Shown piece by piece: positions 1 to 7,838 of a stretch of 37,303 nucleotides of DNA. Within the stretch, counting starts at the first letter, position 1. The number at the start of each line of letters is the position of its first letter. Below the pieces are notes generated by a model. The model saw nothing but the letters and a program-made list of their open reading frames with translations. It searched no databases and was not told the DNA's origin. Origin of the DNA: UMGS1601 sp964617585 (GTDB lineage Bacteria > Bacillota > Clostridia > Oscillospirales > Ruminococcaceae); the NCBI GenBank assembly GCA_964617585.1, contig CAZTXS010000014.1, positions 1 through 37,303 of the forward strand, given 5' to 3'. A program made the position numbers and the translations under genes.

Positions 1-1401
1 GTAACCGTTACTTTTGACAAAAACAGCTATGAAGCTGAAAACCAAAACGGAAAATGGTCTGTTTATTTGCCTGAAACCGAAGCCCGTGATAATTCTAAGC
101 TTACTGTTTCCTGCTCAAACGGCGATAAGGTAACCATAAAAAACATATCGTTCGGCGAAGTATGGCTTGCAGGCGGACAGTCTAATATGGAGTTCTTCCT
201 TTCAAATTCCAAAGACGGCGAAGAACATATGAAAGAAGCAAAAAACTCAAACGTCAGATTCTATAATGTGCCGAGGGTCGGAACTATAGGAGAGGAGCTT
301 TTCAAAGCTGAAGAAGCTTCCCGTTGGGAACTTACCGACTCCGAAACCTTGGGGTCGTGGTCTGCCGTTGGCTTTCATTTTGCTAAAAATCTTTCAGAAA
401 AACTCGGCTGTACGGTCGGAATAGTCGGCTGTAATCTGGGCGGGACTTCAGCCTCAGTATGGGTTGACGAAGAAACATTAAGTAGCGACGATGACACTAA
501 CGCATATTTAGAAGCGTATAATAAAGCCTGTGGAAATATGACAGAGGAAGAACAGACAAAAATCTATAACGAATATCTTGATTATGAAAAAAAATGGAAC
601 GAAGACCTGCTCATTATTCAAAAAGAACGCCCCTCTCTTTCCTGGGAGGATACCTTAAAGGAAATAGGCGAATGTAAATGGCCGGGACCTATGTGCTTTA
701 AAAACCCATACCGTCCCTGCGGACTTTATAAAACAATGATTAAGCGAATCGCTCCGTACACCTTTAAAGGAATCATTTATTATCAGGGCGAAGAGGACGC
801 CTCCCGCTGCAATACATATTACAAGCTTTTCACCAAGCTTATAAACAGGTGGCGCAAAGACTTTGAAGATGACGATATGCCGTTTTTATGCGTTCAGCTT
901 CCTATGTTCGGATATGAAAACGCTCCCGATGACAAGACGTGGCCGGTTATCCGAGAAGCTCAGATGAAAGCAAGCGAAAACCTGAAAAACGTTTGCACCG
1001 CAGTGGCTCTTGACTGCGGAGAGCTTAACAATATTCACCCTATTGATAAAAAACCGGTGGGCGACAGACTCAGTTTGCTCGCTTTGAAAAACGTTTACGG
1101 TATCAAGTGCGACGCCTACGGTCCTGTTATTAAAGCTATTGACAAAAAGCCTAATGGATATGAGCTTAAATTCAGCAATGCTGAAAACGGATTTGAAATT
1201 AAAGGCGAAGCGGACGGCTTTGAAATTTCCTATAACGGAGAAGCTTTTAAAAGGGTAATCCCTGAAGTAAACGAAGATACAATGTTTATAAGCTCTGATA
1301 AAGCTGCAAGCGAAATACGTTATCAGTGGTTTAATTATAACGAGGTTTCGATTTTCGGAAAGAACGGAATACCGCTTGCGCCGTTCAGAAAAAAGCTTTA
1401 A
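1..1401 (+). CDS. Sialate O-acetylesterase-like SGNH-type esterase (5' truncated by window)
   Basis: The frame is open from the first base, so the real start lies upstream; the TTG at 67 is only an internal codon. The protein has the block GEVWLAGGQSNM, with the candidate nucleophile Ser encoded at 181-183, then GIIYYQGEED in mid-protein and a late D...HP region (NIHPIDKKPVGDRL). This order of blocks is typical of the sialic-acid 9-O-acetylesterase (SASA/DUF303) family, which removes acetyl esters from sialic acids or from plant glycans. About 466 codons are visible, close to a full family member, so probably only an N-terminal beta-rich segment or signal peptide is missing. No enzyme partner is visible upstream. 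A role in polysaccharide deacetylation, matching the glycanases at the far end of the window, is inference; the substrate cannot be told from sequence. Confidence 0.8.
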   Translation, partial: VTVTFDKNSYEAENQNGKWSVYLPETEARDNSKLTVSCSNGDKVTIKNISFGEVWLAGGQSNMEFFLSNSKDGEEHMKEAKNSNVRFYNVPRVGTIGEELFKAEEASRWELTDSETLGSWSAVGFHFAKNLSEKLGCTVGIVGCNLGGTSASVWVDEETLSSDDDTNAYLEAYNKACGNMTEEEQTKIYNEYLDYEKKWNEDLLIIQKERPSLSWEDTLKEIGECKWPGPMCFKNPYRPCGLYKTMIKRIAPYTFKGIIYYQGEEDASRCNTYYKLFTKLINRWRKDFEDDDMPFLCVQLPMFGYENAPDDKTWPVIREAQMKASENLKNVCTAVALDCGELNNIHPIDKKPVGDRLSLLALKNVYGIKCDAYGPVIKAIDKKPNGYELKFSNAENGFEIKGEADGFEISYNGEAFKRVIPEVNEDTMFISSDKAASEIRYQWFNYNEVSIFGKNGIPLAPFRKKL

Positions 1402-1403
1402 GC

Positions 1404-1443
1404 TAAAAATAAAAATGCGGAGGTGTTTTAGTAACATCTCCGC
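1404..1443 (-). terminator. Bidirectional terminator between esterase and pduL-like gene
   Basis: An 11-bp stem with one G-U pair (1417-1427 with 1433-1443) encloses a short loop. On the minus strand the stem is followed by a T-rich run (1404-1416), giving a good intrinsic terminator for the minus-strand genes. On the plus strand the T tract is weak. Confidence 0.7.
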
Positions 1444-1450
1444 TTAGTTA

Positions 1451-1564
1451 TTCAATAAGGGCTTGCCCGTCATTCAATGCGGCAAGGGTCGGCATTGCCG
1501 ACCGATTGTAACTGCTACTGAACGGGTAATGTAACCCGCCGTCTATAGAGGCGGACATCTTACC
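1451..1564 (+). repeat. Interspersed structured repeat R1, copy 1
   Basis: This 114-bp intergenic element begins TTCAATAAGGGCTTGCCCGT and ends at a CATCTTACC segment. It holds a perfect 7-bp hairpin GGTCGGC-att-GCCGACC and a CCGCC...GGCGG hairpin. A longer copy lies at 4638-4769 and a 5' fragment at 16583-16606. All three are in the same orientation, and each sits downstream of a plus-strand gene. No coding potential is seen. It could be a REP/MITE-like element or a conserved RNA structure. Confidence 0.75.
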
Positions 1565-1579
1565 TTATTTATATGTATT

Positions 1580-2161
1580 TTATCCTCCGCAGTAAACTAT
1601 TTCGCCCGTCTGATCGCATGAAGCTCCTACTGCGTTTGATTCATCGGTATCAATATGCATAGCTCTTGCATATGAATCGGAAACCCTGCATACCGTGTCG
1701 CATAAAATCGCTGTTCTTTCAGCCGTTTCAATCTTAACGCAAACTATCTGCTTGTCCTTAACGCCAAGCTCTTCGGCGTCGGCAGGAGTAAGGTGAATGT
1801 GCCTTTTAGCAATTATAACTCCCTCGGTTATTTCAAGCTCGCCGCAGGGACCGATAATCTTGCACGCTCCGCTTCCCTCAATATCTCCCGACTCTCTTAC
1901 AGGAGCCGAAATACCTATTGACCTTGCGTCGGTAGCTGAAAGCTCAACCTGCGTCTGAGATCTTGTAGGTCCGAGAATTGAAACGTTCGGAAGCTCCTTT
2001 TTAGGTCCGACTATCGTAACTCTTTCCTCACAGGCATATTGTCCCGGCTGTGACAAATCCTTTTTCTTGGTAAGCTTAGCTCCCTTTCCAAAAAGAATTT
2101 CCAACGCCTCGTCCGTAACATGAACGTGCCTTGCTGAAGTTTCCACAATGAATTTTGACAT
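1580..2161 (-). CDS. pduL: PduL-type phosphate propanoyltransferase / phosphotransacylase
   Basis: This 193-residue protein carries the two histidine-containing repeats typical of PduL: SARHVHVT near residue 9 and AKRHIHLTP near residue 118, together with GPTRSQTQVE and HIDTDESNA. PduL enzymes transfer acyl groups between CoA and phosphate (acetyl- or propionyl-phosphate), using metal ions bound by these His clusters, and can replace Pta. A GGAGG ribosome binding site lies just upstream of the ATG. It follows two zinc-ribbon membrane protein genes with a gap of about 40 bp, so it is probably the last gene of that transcript. No Pdu/Eut shell genes or acetate kinase are visible, so a housekeeping acetate or propionate role is more likely than a microcompartment role; that is inference. 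Confidence 0.88.
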   Translation of the reverse strand: MSKFIVETSARHVHVTDEALEILFGKGAKLTKKKDLSQPGQYACEERVTIVGPKKELPNVSILGPTRSQTQVELSATDARSIGISAPVRESGDIEGSGACKIIGPCGELEITEGVIIAKRHIHLTPADAEELGVKDKQIVCVKIETAERTAILCDTVCRVSDSYARAMHIDTDESNAVGASCDQTGEIVYCGG

Positions 2162-2201
2162 TTATTTATTCCTCCAATATGTAGATTTATATAAGCATAA
2201 A

Positions 2202-2669
2202 TTAATAATATACATTAACAGCGCTGTACAATAAAACAGCAAAAAAGATAAAAAGGAAATACGCTCCGCTTATTGCAATGCCTGAAATCGCAAGTCCCTT
2301 GCCCTTGCTCTTCATTTCGTTTTTTGAAGCGATACCTATTATTGAAAATATCAGTCCCAAAACTGCGCAAATCAAAGCCGACATACCTAATCCCGTTAAA
2401 ACCCATGCACATAAGGATAATATAAATCCGGCTACGGACATTCCGTTAAACTTGTTTTGCCGACTAACAGGAAACTGAGAAACATACTGCTGAGGACCTG
2501 TGTAAGGCTGCTGATTCCACTGCTGAGAAAATGACAGCTCTGCATTATGTTCAGCAGGAACGGTATTGCTGATATCGGAAGAAGAATCCGACTTAGTCAG
2601 TTCACTTCCGCAATTTGAACAATAAACGTGTTCATCGGAATTTTTAGCTCCGCATTTTGTACAATACAT
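2202..2669 (-). CDS. Zinc-ribbon DUF4190-like membrane protein, copy 2
   Basis: The 155-residue protein begins with a compact zinc ribbon (CTKCG and CSNCG, residues 3-21). A polar Ser/Gln-rich linker follows, then two hydrophobic segments (about residues 77-115 and 125-152) with a short basic stretch (KNEMKSKGKG) between them. This arrangement matches the family of zinc-ribbon plus DUF4190 membrane proteins common in gut Clostridia; no biochemical role is established. It is a diverged tandem paralogue of the upstream gene at 2694-3215, separated by 24 bp. AAGGAG precedes the ATG. Co-transcription with the PduL-like gene is likely from spacing, but a functional link is not evident. Confidence 0.75.
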   Translation of the reverse strand: MYCTKCGAKNSDEHVYCSNCGSELTKSDSSSDISNTVPAEHNAELSFSQQWNQQPYTGPQQYVSQFPVSRQNKFNGMSVAGFILSLCAWVLTGLGMSALICAVLGLIFSIIGIASKNEMKSKGKGLAISGIAISGAYFLFIFFAVLLYSAVNVYY

Positions 2670-2693
2670 TAATTTACTCCTTAAAACCAGTTA

Positions 2694-3215
2694 TTAAAAG
2701 AAAACCGATAAAAGCGCTTTAGCAGCAGTTGTTCCGTAACCGTAATAGCCATAATCATTATAATCGAAAAACATTCTGCGAAGCTCATACGGGCTTAGAC
2801 TAAACAGATAAATAATAAACAGAATCATCGTTGCTATTGATAAGCACCCTATTATTATGCCTGCAACGGCAAAGCCTCTTCCCTTTTCGTTCTTGACGCC
2901 CGTCTGATGAAAGCCGATAAGAGAAAGAATAAGACCTACGATTCCTGCAATTCCCCAGAAAAAAATACTTCCGCAGGAGGTTATAAACCCTGCAAGCGCC
3001 ATTGTATTAACACGGGGAACAGAAGAGTTATTATACTGATTAAAGCTTCCGCTCTGAGTAGCGCTATAAGTATTTGTATTTTGACCATATTGATTGTTTA
3101 TATCAGACGCTGAGTATTCAGAGTTGTTTTGACCCGACTTTACAAGAGGGGTACCGCAAACTCCGCAGAAGTTGCTGTTATCATCGTTTTGGCTGCCGCA
3201 TTTAGTACAGAACAT
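2694..3215 (-). CDS. Zinc-ribbon DUF4190-like membrane protein, copy 1
   Basis: The 173-residue protein has an N-terminal zinc ribbon (CTKCG near residue 3, CGVCG near residue 17), an Asn/Ser/Gln/Tyr-rich low-complexity linker, and two membrane segments (about residues 72-105 and 112-142) separated by a charged GVKNEKGRG loop. The C-terminus is Tyr/Gly-rich. The layout is the same as the next gene downstream, so this is a tandem duplication with substantial divergence. It is the first gene after a near-consensus promoter at 3268-3296. A role in membrane or envelope regulation is sometimes proposed for such proteins, but I do not assign one. Confidence 0.75.
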   Translation of the reverse strand: MFCTKCGSQNDDNSNFCGVCGTPLVKSGQNNSEYSASDINNQYGQNTNTYSATQSGSFNQYNNSSVPRVNTMALAGFITSCGSIFFWGIAGIVGLILSLIGFHQTGVKNEKGRGFAVAGIIIGCLSIATMILFIIYLFSLSPYELRRMFFDYNDYGYYGYGTTAAKALLSVFF

Positions 3216-3267
3216 TATTAATCACCCTTACCCTTTTTACATTATTCATCTTTTATCTTTATGTTAT

Positions 3268-3296
3268 ATTATACATCAATTACTGCAATAAGTCAA
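3268..3296 (-). promoter_or_regulatory. Sigma-A promoter for zinc-ribbon/pduL transcript
   Basis: On the minus strand TTGACT is followed after exactly 17 bp by TATAAT (-35 at 3291-3296, -10 at 3268-3273). It lies about 50 bp upstream of the start codon at 3215. Confidence 0.75.
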
Positions 3297-3320
3297 TGAT
3301 TCCTGAATTCTTTATTACGG

Positions 3321-3348
3321 TTGACTTGAACGCTATATATGATATACT
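3321..3348 (+). promoter_or_regulatory. Sigma-A promoter for the FkbM-family gene
   Basis: TTGACT (3321-3326), a 16-bp spacer and TATACT (3343-3348), with a TGn extended -10 at 3340-3342. It is back to back with the minus-strand promoter at 3268-3296. Confidence 0.65.
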
Positions 3349-3418
3349 ATTAATAGTTTTTTGTTCGTAAATAATTTCACCGAAAGGAAACCCTTGCAAT
3401 GCAAAGGAATATAGTGTT

Positions 3419-4501
3419 ATGTTAAAGCCTGAAGAATTTTTATCGCTTGAGTCGTGCTGGGAAAGACTTGAAAAAACGGATAATCCTATCTTTATTTACG
3501 GTATGGGCGACGGATGTCTGAAGCTTCTGAGAGAGCTTGACAGGCGAAGCATACCCATTTGCGGAATCTTTGCAAGCGATGAATTTGTAAGAGGTCATTA
3601 TTTTGAAGGCCATTTGGTTCATAAGCTTTCTGAAATAGAAAAAGCCGCCGAACAAAACGGCTATGAAATAATTATACTGCTTGCTTTTGCGGCGGGATAC
3701 CCCGAGCTTATTGAAAAAATAGATATGCTTAATAAAAAACACACTCTTTTTATGCCCGACACAGCGGTAATAGGCGGAGAGCCTTTTTTTAAGCGTCATA
3801 TCACCGAACGACTTGAAGACATAAAAAAAGTATACGATATGCTTTCCGACGATATTTCACGGGAGGTTTTCAAAAACACGTTAAAATATAAAATCACGGG
3901 AAAGCTTGAATTTTTGAGAAAATGCACAACCGAACCTGACGAGGCGTTTTCAAATATAATAAAATTAAAGGAAAACGAAGTTTATGTTGATCTCGGTGCC
4001 TTTAACGGAGATACCGTACTTGATTTTGCAAATCGAACCAACTGCCGGTATGAAGCTATATATGCTTTCGAGCCTAATAAAAGAAATTTCAAAAAGCTAA
4101 AACGTTCTGCCGAAAGGCTTGAACACATCACGCTTTTGAATTCCGCTGCATGGTCTGAAAATACAACGCTTATATTCAACACGGGAGGCGGACGCCAATC
4201 GCAGGTTTCAAAAAAAGGAATTGAAACCGACGCTAAAAGCGTTGACAGCGTTCTAAACGGACAAAAGGCAACCTATATTAAATATGACGTTGAGGGTTCG
4301 GAAAAGGAAGCAATAGAAGGCTCAAAAAACACTATAAAAAAATACTCTCCCAAGCTTTGCGTAGCTGTTTATCACAGATTGTTCGATATGTTTGATATTC
4401 CGCTTCAGATTAAAAGTATTAATCCTGATTATAAATTCTTTTTAAGACATTATCCTTATTATCCTGCATGGGAAACAAACCTTTTCTGCGTTAAAGAATA
4501 A
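3419..4501 (+). CDS. FkbM-family SAM-dependent methyltransferase
   Basis: The 360-residue protein has a C-terminal class I methyltransferase core of the FkbM type: the SAM-binding VYVDLGAFNGDTVLDF near residue 180, the acidic strand YAFEPNKRNFKKL, and YIKYDVEGSEKEAIEG followed by PKLCVAVYH. The N-terminal ~110 residues contain IYGMGDGCLKLLREL and GIFASDEF, which resemble the Rossmann-like half found in front of many Firmicutes FkbM enzymes and sugar-modifying proteins. The family O-methylates sugars or natural products; the substrate here is unknown. No glycosyltransferases or capsule genes adjoin, so it seems to be a single-gene unit. The start has only a modest AAAGGA site 12 bp upstream, but it fits the promoter at 3321-3348. 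Confidence 0.8.
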   Translation: MLKPEEFLSLESCWERLEKTDNPIFIYGMGDGCLKLLRELDRRSIPICGIFASDEFVRGHYFEGHLVHKLSEIEKAAEQNGYEIIILLAFAAGYPELIEKIDMLNKKHTLFMPDTAVIGGEPFFKRHITERLEDIKKVYDMLSDDISREVFKNTLKYKITGKLEFLRKCTTEPDEAFSNIIKLKENEVYVDLGAFNGDTVLDFANRTNCRYEAIYAFEPNKRNFKKLKRSAERLEHITLLNSAAWSENTTLIFNTGGGRQSQVSKKGIETDAKSVDSVLNGQKATYIKYDVEGSEKEAIEGSKNTIKKYSPKLCVAVYHRLFDMFDIPLQIKSINPDYKFFLRHYPYYPAWETNLFCVKE

Positions 4502-4637
4502 AATTCAAGTATAAATTTCACGCCGATATATATTTTTGTAAAAAATATTAAAAAATATATCGTGATAGCTATAATAATTTTTGTTAATTACGCCCATAGT
4601 TTTTTGGGTTGATTTATGATAAAATATATTTACAATT

Positions 4638-4769
4638 TTGAATAAGGGCTTGCCCGTCATTCAACGTGGCAAGGGTCGGCAATGCCGACCGATCGGTCAG
4701 TATGGGATTGTACCCGCTACCGACCGAGTAATGAAATCCGCCGCCTATAGAGGCGGGGGACATCTTGCC
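4638..4769 (+). repeat. Interspersed structured repeat R1, copy 2 (longest)
   Basis: This 132-bp element is closely related to 1451-1564. It has the same GGGCTTGCCC start, a GGTCGGC-aat-GCCGACC hairpin, and a CCGCC...GGCGG hairpin near the end. Between them is an extra hairpin with CGGTC...GACCG arms around an inner ggg...ccc. It occupies most of the 364-bp gap (4502-4865) between the FkbM gene and the MATE gene. The rest of that gap is AT-rich, with a long weak AT stem around 4519-4564 and no gene that I can see. Confidence 0.75.
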
Positions 4770-4865
4770 TAAGTTATAAAACAGCAACGAGTAATGTTAA
4801 TCATGTAAATCCGGTTGATTGGCATTGCCCGTTATTTTTTTGTATTTTTAGAAAGGTGATAACTT

Positions 4866-6239
4866 ATGAAAAAAACAACTAACAATAAAATGGGAACAGC
4901 GCCTGTTCCTAAGCTTATGCTTTCCATGGGAATACCCATGATACTGTCAATGATGCTTCAGGCAGTGTACAATATTGTTGACAGCGCTTTCGTTTCAAAT
5001 ATGCCGAATAACGGTGAAGCCGCTCTTAATGCGCTTACTCTTGCCTTCCCTGTTCAGATACTGATGATTGCAATAGGTATCGGCACAGGCGTCGGGGCTA
5101 ATGCTCTTACATCTAAAAGTCTCGGTCAGGGCGACAGAGAGAAAGCGGGAAAAACCGCCGGAAACGCAATTTTTCTATCTTTTATTATTTATATTTTCTT
5201 TCTTTTGTTCGGTATCTTCGGAGTAAAGCTTTATATTTCCTCACAGACCTCCAACGCTCTTATTCAAAGCATGGCGGAGAATTATCTTAGAATCTGCTGC
5301 GTAGTTTCTTTCGGAACTGCTTTTTATACAATTTTTGAAAAGCTTCTTCAATCAACGGGTCATTCAACATATTCGACAATAGCTCAAGTTTCAGGAGCTG
5401 TAACAAACATAATTCTAGATCCTATTATGATTTACGGTCTTTTGGGCTGCCCGGAATTCGGAGTCAGCGGCGCCGCATTTGCAACAGTTATAGGTCAGTG
5501 CGTTTCACTTACTCTCGCCTTGATTTTCCACTTTAAGGTCAACAAGGATATTCCTAAAGGCATTAAATATATAAAACCGTCAGCAAGAATAATAAAACAG
5601 ATATACTCTATCGGACTTCCGGCAATTATCGCTCAGGCTCTTATGTCAGTCATGACCTACGGACTGAACTTAATTCTCGGAACTGTAAGCGAAGCTATGG
5701 TAACAGCTTACGGACTGTACTATAAAATACAGCAGTTTATACTGTTCGCCGCATTCGGACTGCGTGACGCTATAACTCCTATTGTTTCATTCAGCCACGG
5801 CATGGGAAGCAAACCCCGAATCCGTCAGGGCATTAAATTCGGTATGCTATATACATTTATTATCATGGTCGTCGGCACTGCTGTGGTTGAAGTTTTTGCA
5901 GTTCCGTTCTCTAAGCTGTTCGGCCTTTCGGGAGAAACTCAAAATCTCTGCGTTGACGCTATGAGAATCATCTCTGCCAGCTTTATCTTTGCCGGAATAA
6001 ACATAGCTTTTCAGGGCACATTTCAGGCTTTAGAAGGAGGAGTCGAATCGCTTGTCGTTTCTTTATGCCGACAGCTTGTTTTCGTGATTCCCGTTGCATG
6101 GGCTTTTGTAAAAATCATTGAAAGCGCTTCCTGCTCGTCACGGCTTGTCTGGGTAACCTTCCCGATTGCGGAAATCGTATCGGCGGTCATAGCTTTCCTG
6201 CTGATGAAACGGATAAATAAAAAACTTTGTTTAAATTAG
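4866..6239 (+). CDS. MATE family multidrug/cation antiporter
   Basis: The 457-residue integral membrane protein has about 12 hydrophobic segments in two homologous MatE halves (roughly 15-220 and 240-450). Typical blocks are MLSMGIPMILSMMLQAVYNIVDSAFVS at the N-terminus and GIGTGVGANALTSKSLGQGD after the second helix. MATE proteins export cationic drugs or metabolites using Na+ or H+ gradients, and this one looks most like the MepA/NorM-type Firmicutes branch. AGAAAGGTGAT precedes the ATG. No regulator gene is adjacent, and the 5' gap is filled by repeat R1, so expression control is unclear. The substrate cannot be predicted. Confidence 0.9.
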   Translation: MKKTTNNKMGTAPVPKLMLSMGIPMILSMMLQAVYNIVDSAFVSNMPNNGEAALNALTLAFPVQILMIAIGIGTGVGANALTSKSLGQGDREKAGKTAGNAIFLSFIIYIFFLLFGIFGVKLYISSQTSNALIQSMAENYLRICCVVSFGTAFYTIFEKLLQSTGHSTYSTIAQVSGAVTNIILDPIMIYGLLGCPEFGVSGAAFATVIGQCVSLTLALIFHFKVNKDIPKGIKYIKPSARIIKQIYSIGLPAIIAQALMSVMTYGLNLILGTVSEAMVTAYGLYYKIQQFILFAAFGLRDAITPIVSFSHGMGSKPRIRQGIKFGMLYTFIIMVVGTAVVEVFAVPFSKLFGLSGETQNLCVDAMRIISASFIFAGINIAFQGTFQALEGGVESLVVSLCRQLVFVIPVAWAFVKIIESASCSSRLVWVTFPIAEIVSAVIAFLLMKRINKKLCLN

Positions 6240-6274
6240 GTATAAAAGGAGCGCCCTCCGTAAGGAAGGCGCCC

Positions 6275-6510
6275 CATCTCAAATTATATGCTTTTGGCGA
6301 GCTTGTTGAAACGAATACGGAAATTGTTAAGAATACTAAATATACGGCTGTGTATTGTAAAAAAATCAATGAAAAATTATCAAGTATGGGTTATCAAGAA
6401 TCTAACATGAAAAAAGAAAAGTCTGAAACCCCGTTTGCCCTAAATGCGGAAAAGAAATGAAAAACATTTAAAGCTCCGCTCCGGCTGCGGCGCCGCTCTT
6501 AAATAACTTA
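6275..6510 (+). pseudogene. Degenerate zinc-ribbon protein remnant
   Basis: After the MATE gene there is weakly protein-like sequence that switches frame. One frame reads FGELVETNTEIVKNTKYTA up to about 6430. A second frame gives CPKCGKEMKNI and a stop at 6469-6471. A third gives LRSGCGAALK and a stop near 6502. Put together these form a typical four-cysteine zinc-ribbon C-terminus broken by at least two frameshifts. No start with a ribosome binding site is visible. It could instead be chance; confidence is low. The GC-rich hairpin at 6250-6274, with a GNRA-type loop, lies just upstream. Confidence 0.3.
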
Positions 6511-6531
6511 ACAAATAATATTAAAGCAGGC

Positions 6532-6565
6532 AAAACCGCTCCGCATAGCAGTGAAACGGTTTTTT
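6532..6565. terminator. Bidirectional terminator
   Basis: AAAACCG (6532-6538) pairs with CGGTTTT (6557-6563), followed by T residues on the plus strand. The same hairpin follows the stop codon of the minus-strand C39-like gene. Confidence 0.55.
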
Positions 6566-7709
6566 AATCCAAAACTAAAATTGTGTTAGGTTCGGAAAAG
6601 CTGCTGCTCATAGATTTGTTCAGCCTTGCCGCCGAAACACTGAGCAGGCTTCGACCTCCTCCCGAGCTGTAAAACGGATCGGCATAATAAAAATACAGCT
6701 TACCGTTAATATACTTGTAACCGCAGATTACAACGAAGTGGGCCGCTCCGTTTTCGCACTGAATCCCCCCACTGTATTTAACCAAGGCTATAACCCGCTT
6801 TCCTGAGTTTATCTGCTTTTTTATAACGGTGGAAGGCTTTGAAGAGCTTTTATACACATTGCTTGCATTATAACCGTATGCTTTAATGAGCTTAATCAGA
6901 TTAGACGAGGTGATTCCGCCCGTTTTTGAAGTCAGCGAGCCTTGGTCGTTAAGCTTATGCTTATTTGTATATTTTATTAATTCGTCCTTATTAATATTAG
7001 TGTTCTTTTCACAATTCAGCAAAATTGCAACAGCAGTAGGTCCGCAGGCGGAATATCCGGCGTATTTGCCGTTTATCTGCGATACGGCCGCCGTAGAAAG
7101 CACGACGGCTCCCTTAACTGCCGATACACTTGCTTTCTTTACAAGATATATGTTGTAATTATAATTAATTACAACATAACCCTTGTATTTATTACTTTCA
7201 TAACCTGTGTATAAACCTGAAACATTCTTTCTCTTAACTTTCTTTTTATTGTTAAATAGCTTAGCATTATTAAGCCTGTAAAGCTTTGTTACATTGGTCT
7301 TAAACTCTAAATTCTCAGAAAAATAACTGTAATCAACGACCTGATCGGTATTATAGACCGCCCTCACCCGAACATAGTACGTTCTGCCGTTTTCAAGATT
7401 TTTCAGCGTACAGCTTAAAGCAGATGTTGTTTTTACCTTTTTCCACTTATTGTTGTTGTATAAAAACACATCATACTTTTCAGCGCCGCTAAGCTTTTTC
7501 CACTTAACTGTAGCAGTGAGCTTCTTAACCTTAACGCTTTTGATTTTCACACTTTTTCGGGTCGTTGCAGCTTGCGTAACAGAAGTCGTCTGCGTTGAAG
7601 CCTGCAAATCGTCGGCTGAAACAGAATTAAAGCCGGACAATAAAAGCGTAAAAATTAAAATTCCGATAATATATAAAAAACAGATATAGAATTTCCTGAT
7701 AAAGGTCAA
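6564..7709 (-). CDS. Secreted FnIII protein with C39-like papain-fold domain
   Basis: I choose the TTG at 7709 (381 residues). It follows AAAGAAAGGAG at an 8-bp spacing and gives a clean signal peptide (MTFIRKFYICFLYIIGIL..., cleavage after about VSA). A longer frame starting at 7802 would read through that site and through a -10 element at 7749-7754. Domains: an FnIII-like domain (about 50-140, ending RTYYVRVRAVY) and a C-terminal Peptidase_C39_2-like domain (about 205-381). The catalytic-type residues are present: Cys222 in GYSACGPTA, His324 in GAAHFVVICGY and Asp344 in YYADPF. Such proteins are exported cysteine peptidase-like enzymes, acting on surface proteins or peptides. There is no ABC exporter next to it, so it is not a bacteriocin-processing C39 unit. 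The substrate is unknown. Confidence 0.8.
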   Translation of the reverse strand: MTFIRKFYICFLYIIGILIFTLLLSGFNSVSADDLQASTQTTSVTQAATTRKSVKIKSVKVKKLTATVKWKKLSGAEKYDVFLYNNNKWKKVKTTSALSCTLKNLENGRTYYVRVRAVYNTDQVVDYSYFSENLEFKTNVTKLYRLNNAKLFNNKKKVKRKNVSGLYTGYESNKYKGYVVINYNYNIYLVKKASVSAVKGAVVLSTAAVSQINGKYAGYSACGPTAVAILLNCEKNTNINKDELIKYTNKHKLNDQGSLTSKTGGITSSNLIKLIKAYGYNASNVYKSSSKPSTVIKKQINSGKRVIALVKYSGGIQCENGAAHFVVICGYKYINGKLYFYYADPFYSSGGGRSLLSVSAARLNKSMSSSFSEPNTILVLD

Positions 7710-7748
7710 ACCTGCGGCTCCTTTCTTTAAAATGTTTAATAAGCTAAT

Positions 7749-7754
7749 ATTATA
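7749..7754 (-). promoter_or_regulatory. Candidate -10 element for the C39-like gene
   Basis: A perfect TATAAT on the minus strand, about 40 bp upstream of the chosen TTG start. The -35 is poor (TTGTAT at a 19-bp spacing). It supports the shorter start at 7709. Confidence 0.4.
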
Positions 7755-7804
7755 ATAACTCGTTTTAGCTTTTATACAATCTTTATTTTGAAAAATAGAC
7801 AAAT

Positions 7805-7834
7805 AACTCCGCAGAAAATATACCCTGCGGAGTT
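7805..7834 (-). terminator. Terminator after the GGDEF-EAL gene
   Basis: A perfect 10-bp inverted repeat (AACTCCGCAG / CTGCGGAGTT) starts a few bases after the minus-strand stop at 7839. It is followed on that strand by a T-rich stretch. Confidence 0.7.
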
Positions 7835-7838
7835 AATT

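Noticed and set aside
886..1437. 183-codon minus-strand open frame antisense to the esterase
   Set aside because: It overlaps a clear esterase coding region and the terminator hairpin, and its product resembles nothing known.
4638..4865. Riboswitch controlling the MATE gene
   Set aside because: The hairpin array is a copy of repeat R1, which also occurs at 1451 and 16583 away from transporters, and I recognise no known riboswitch core.
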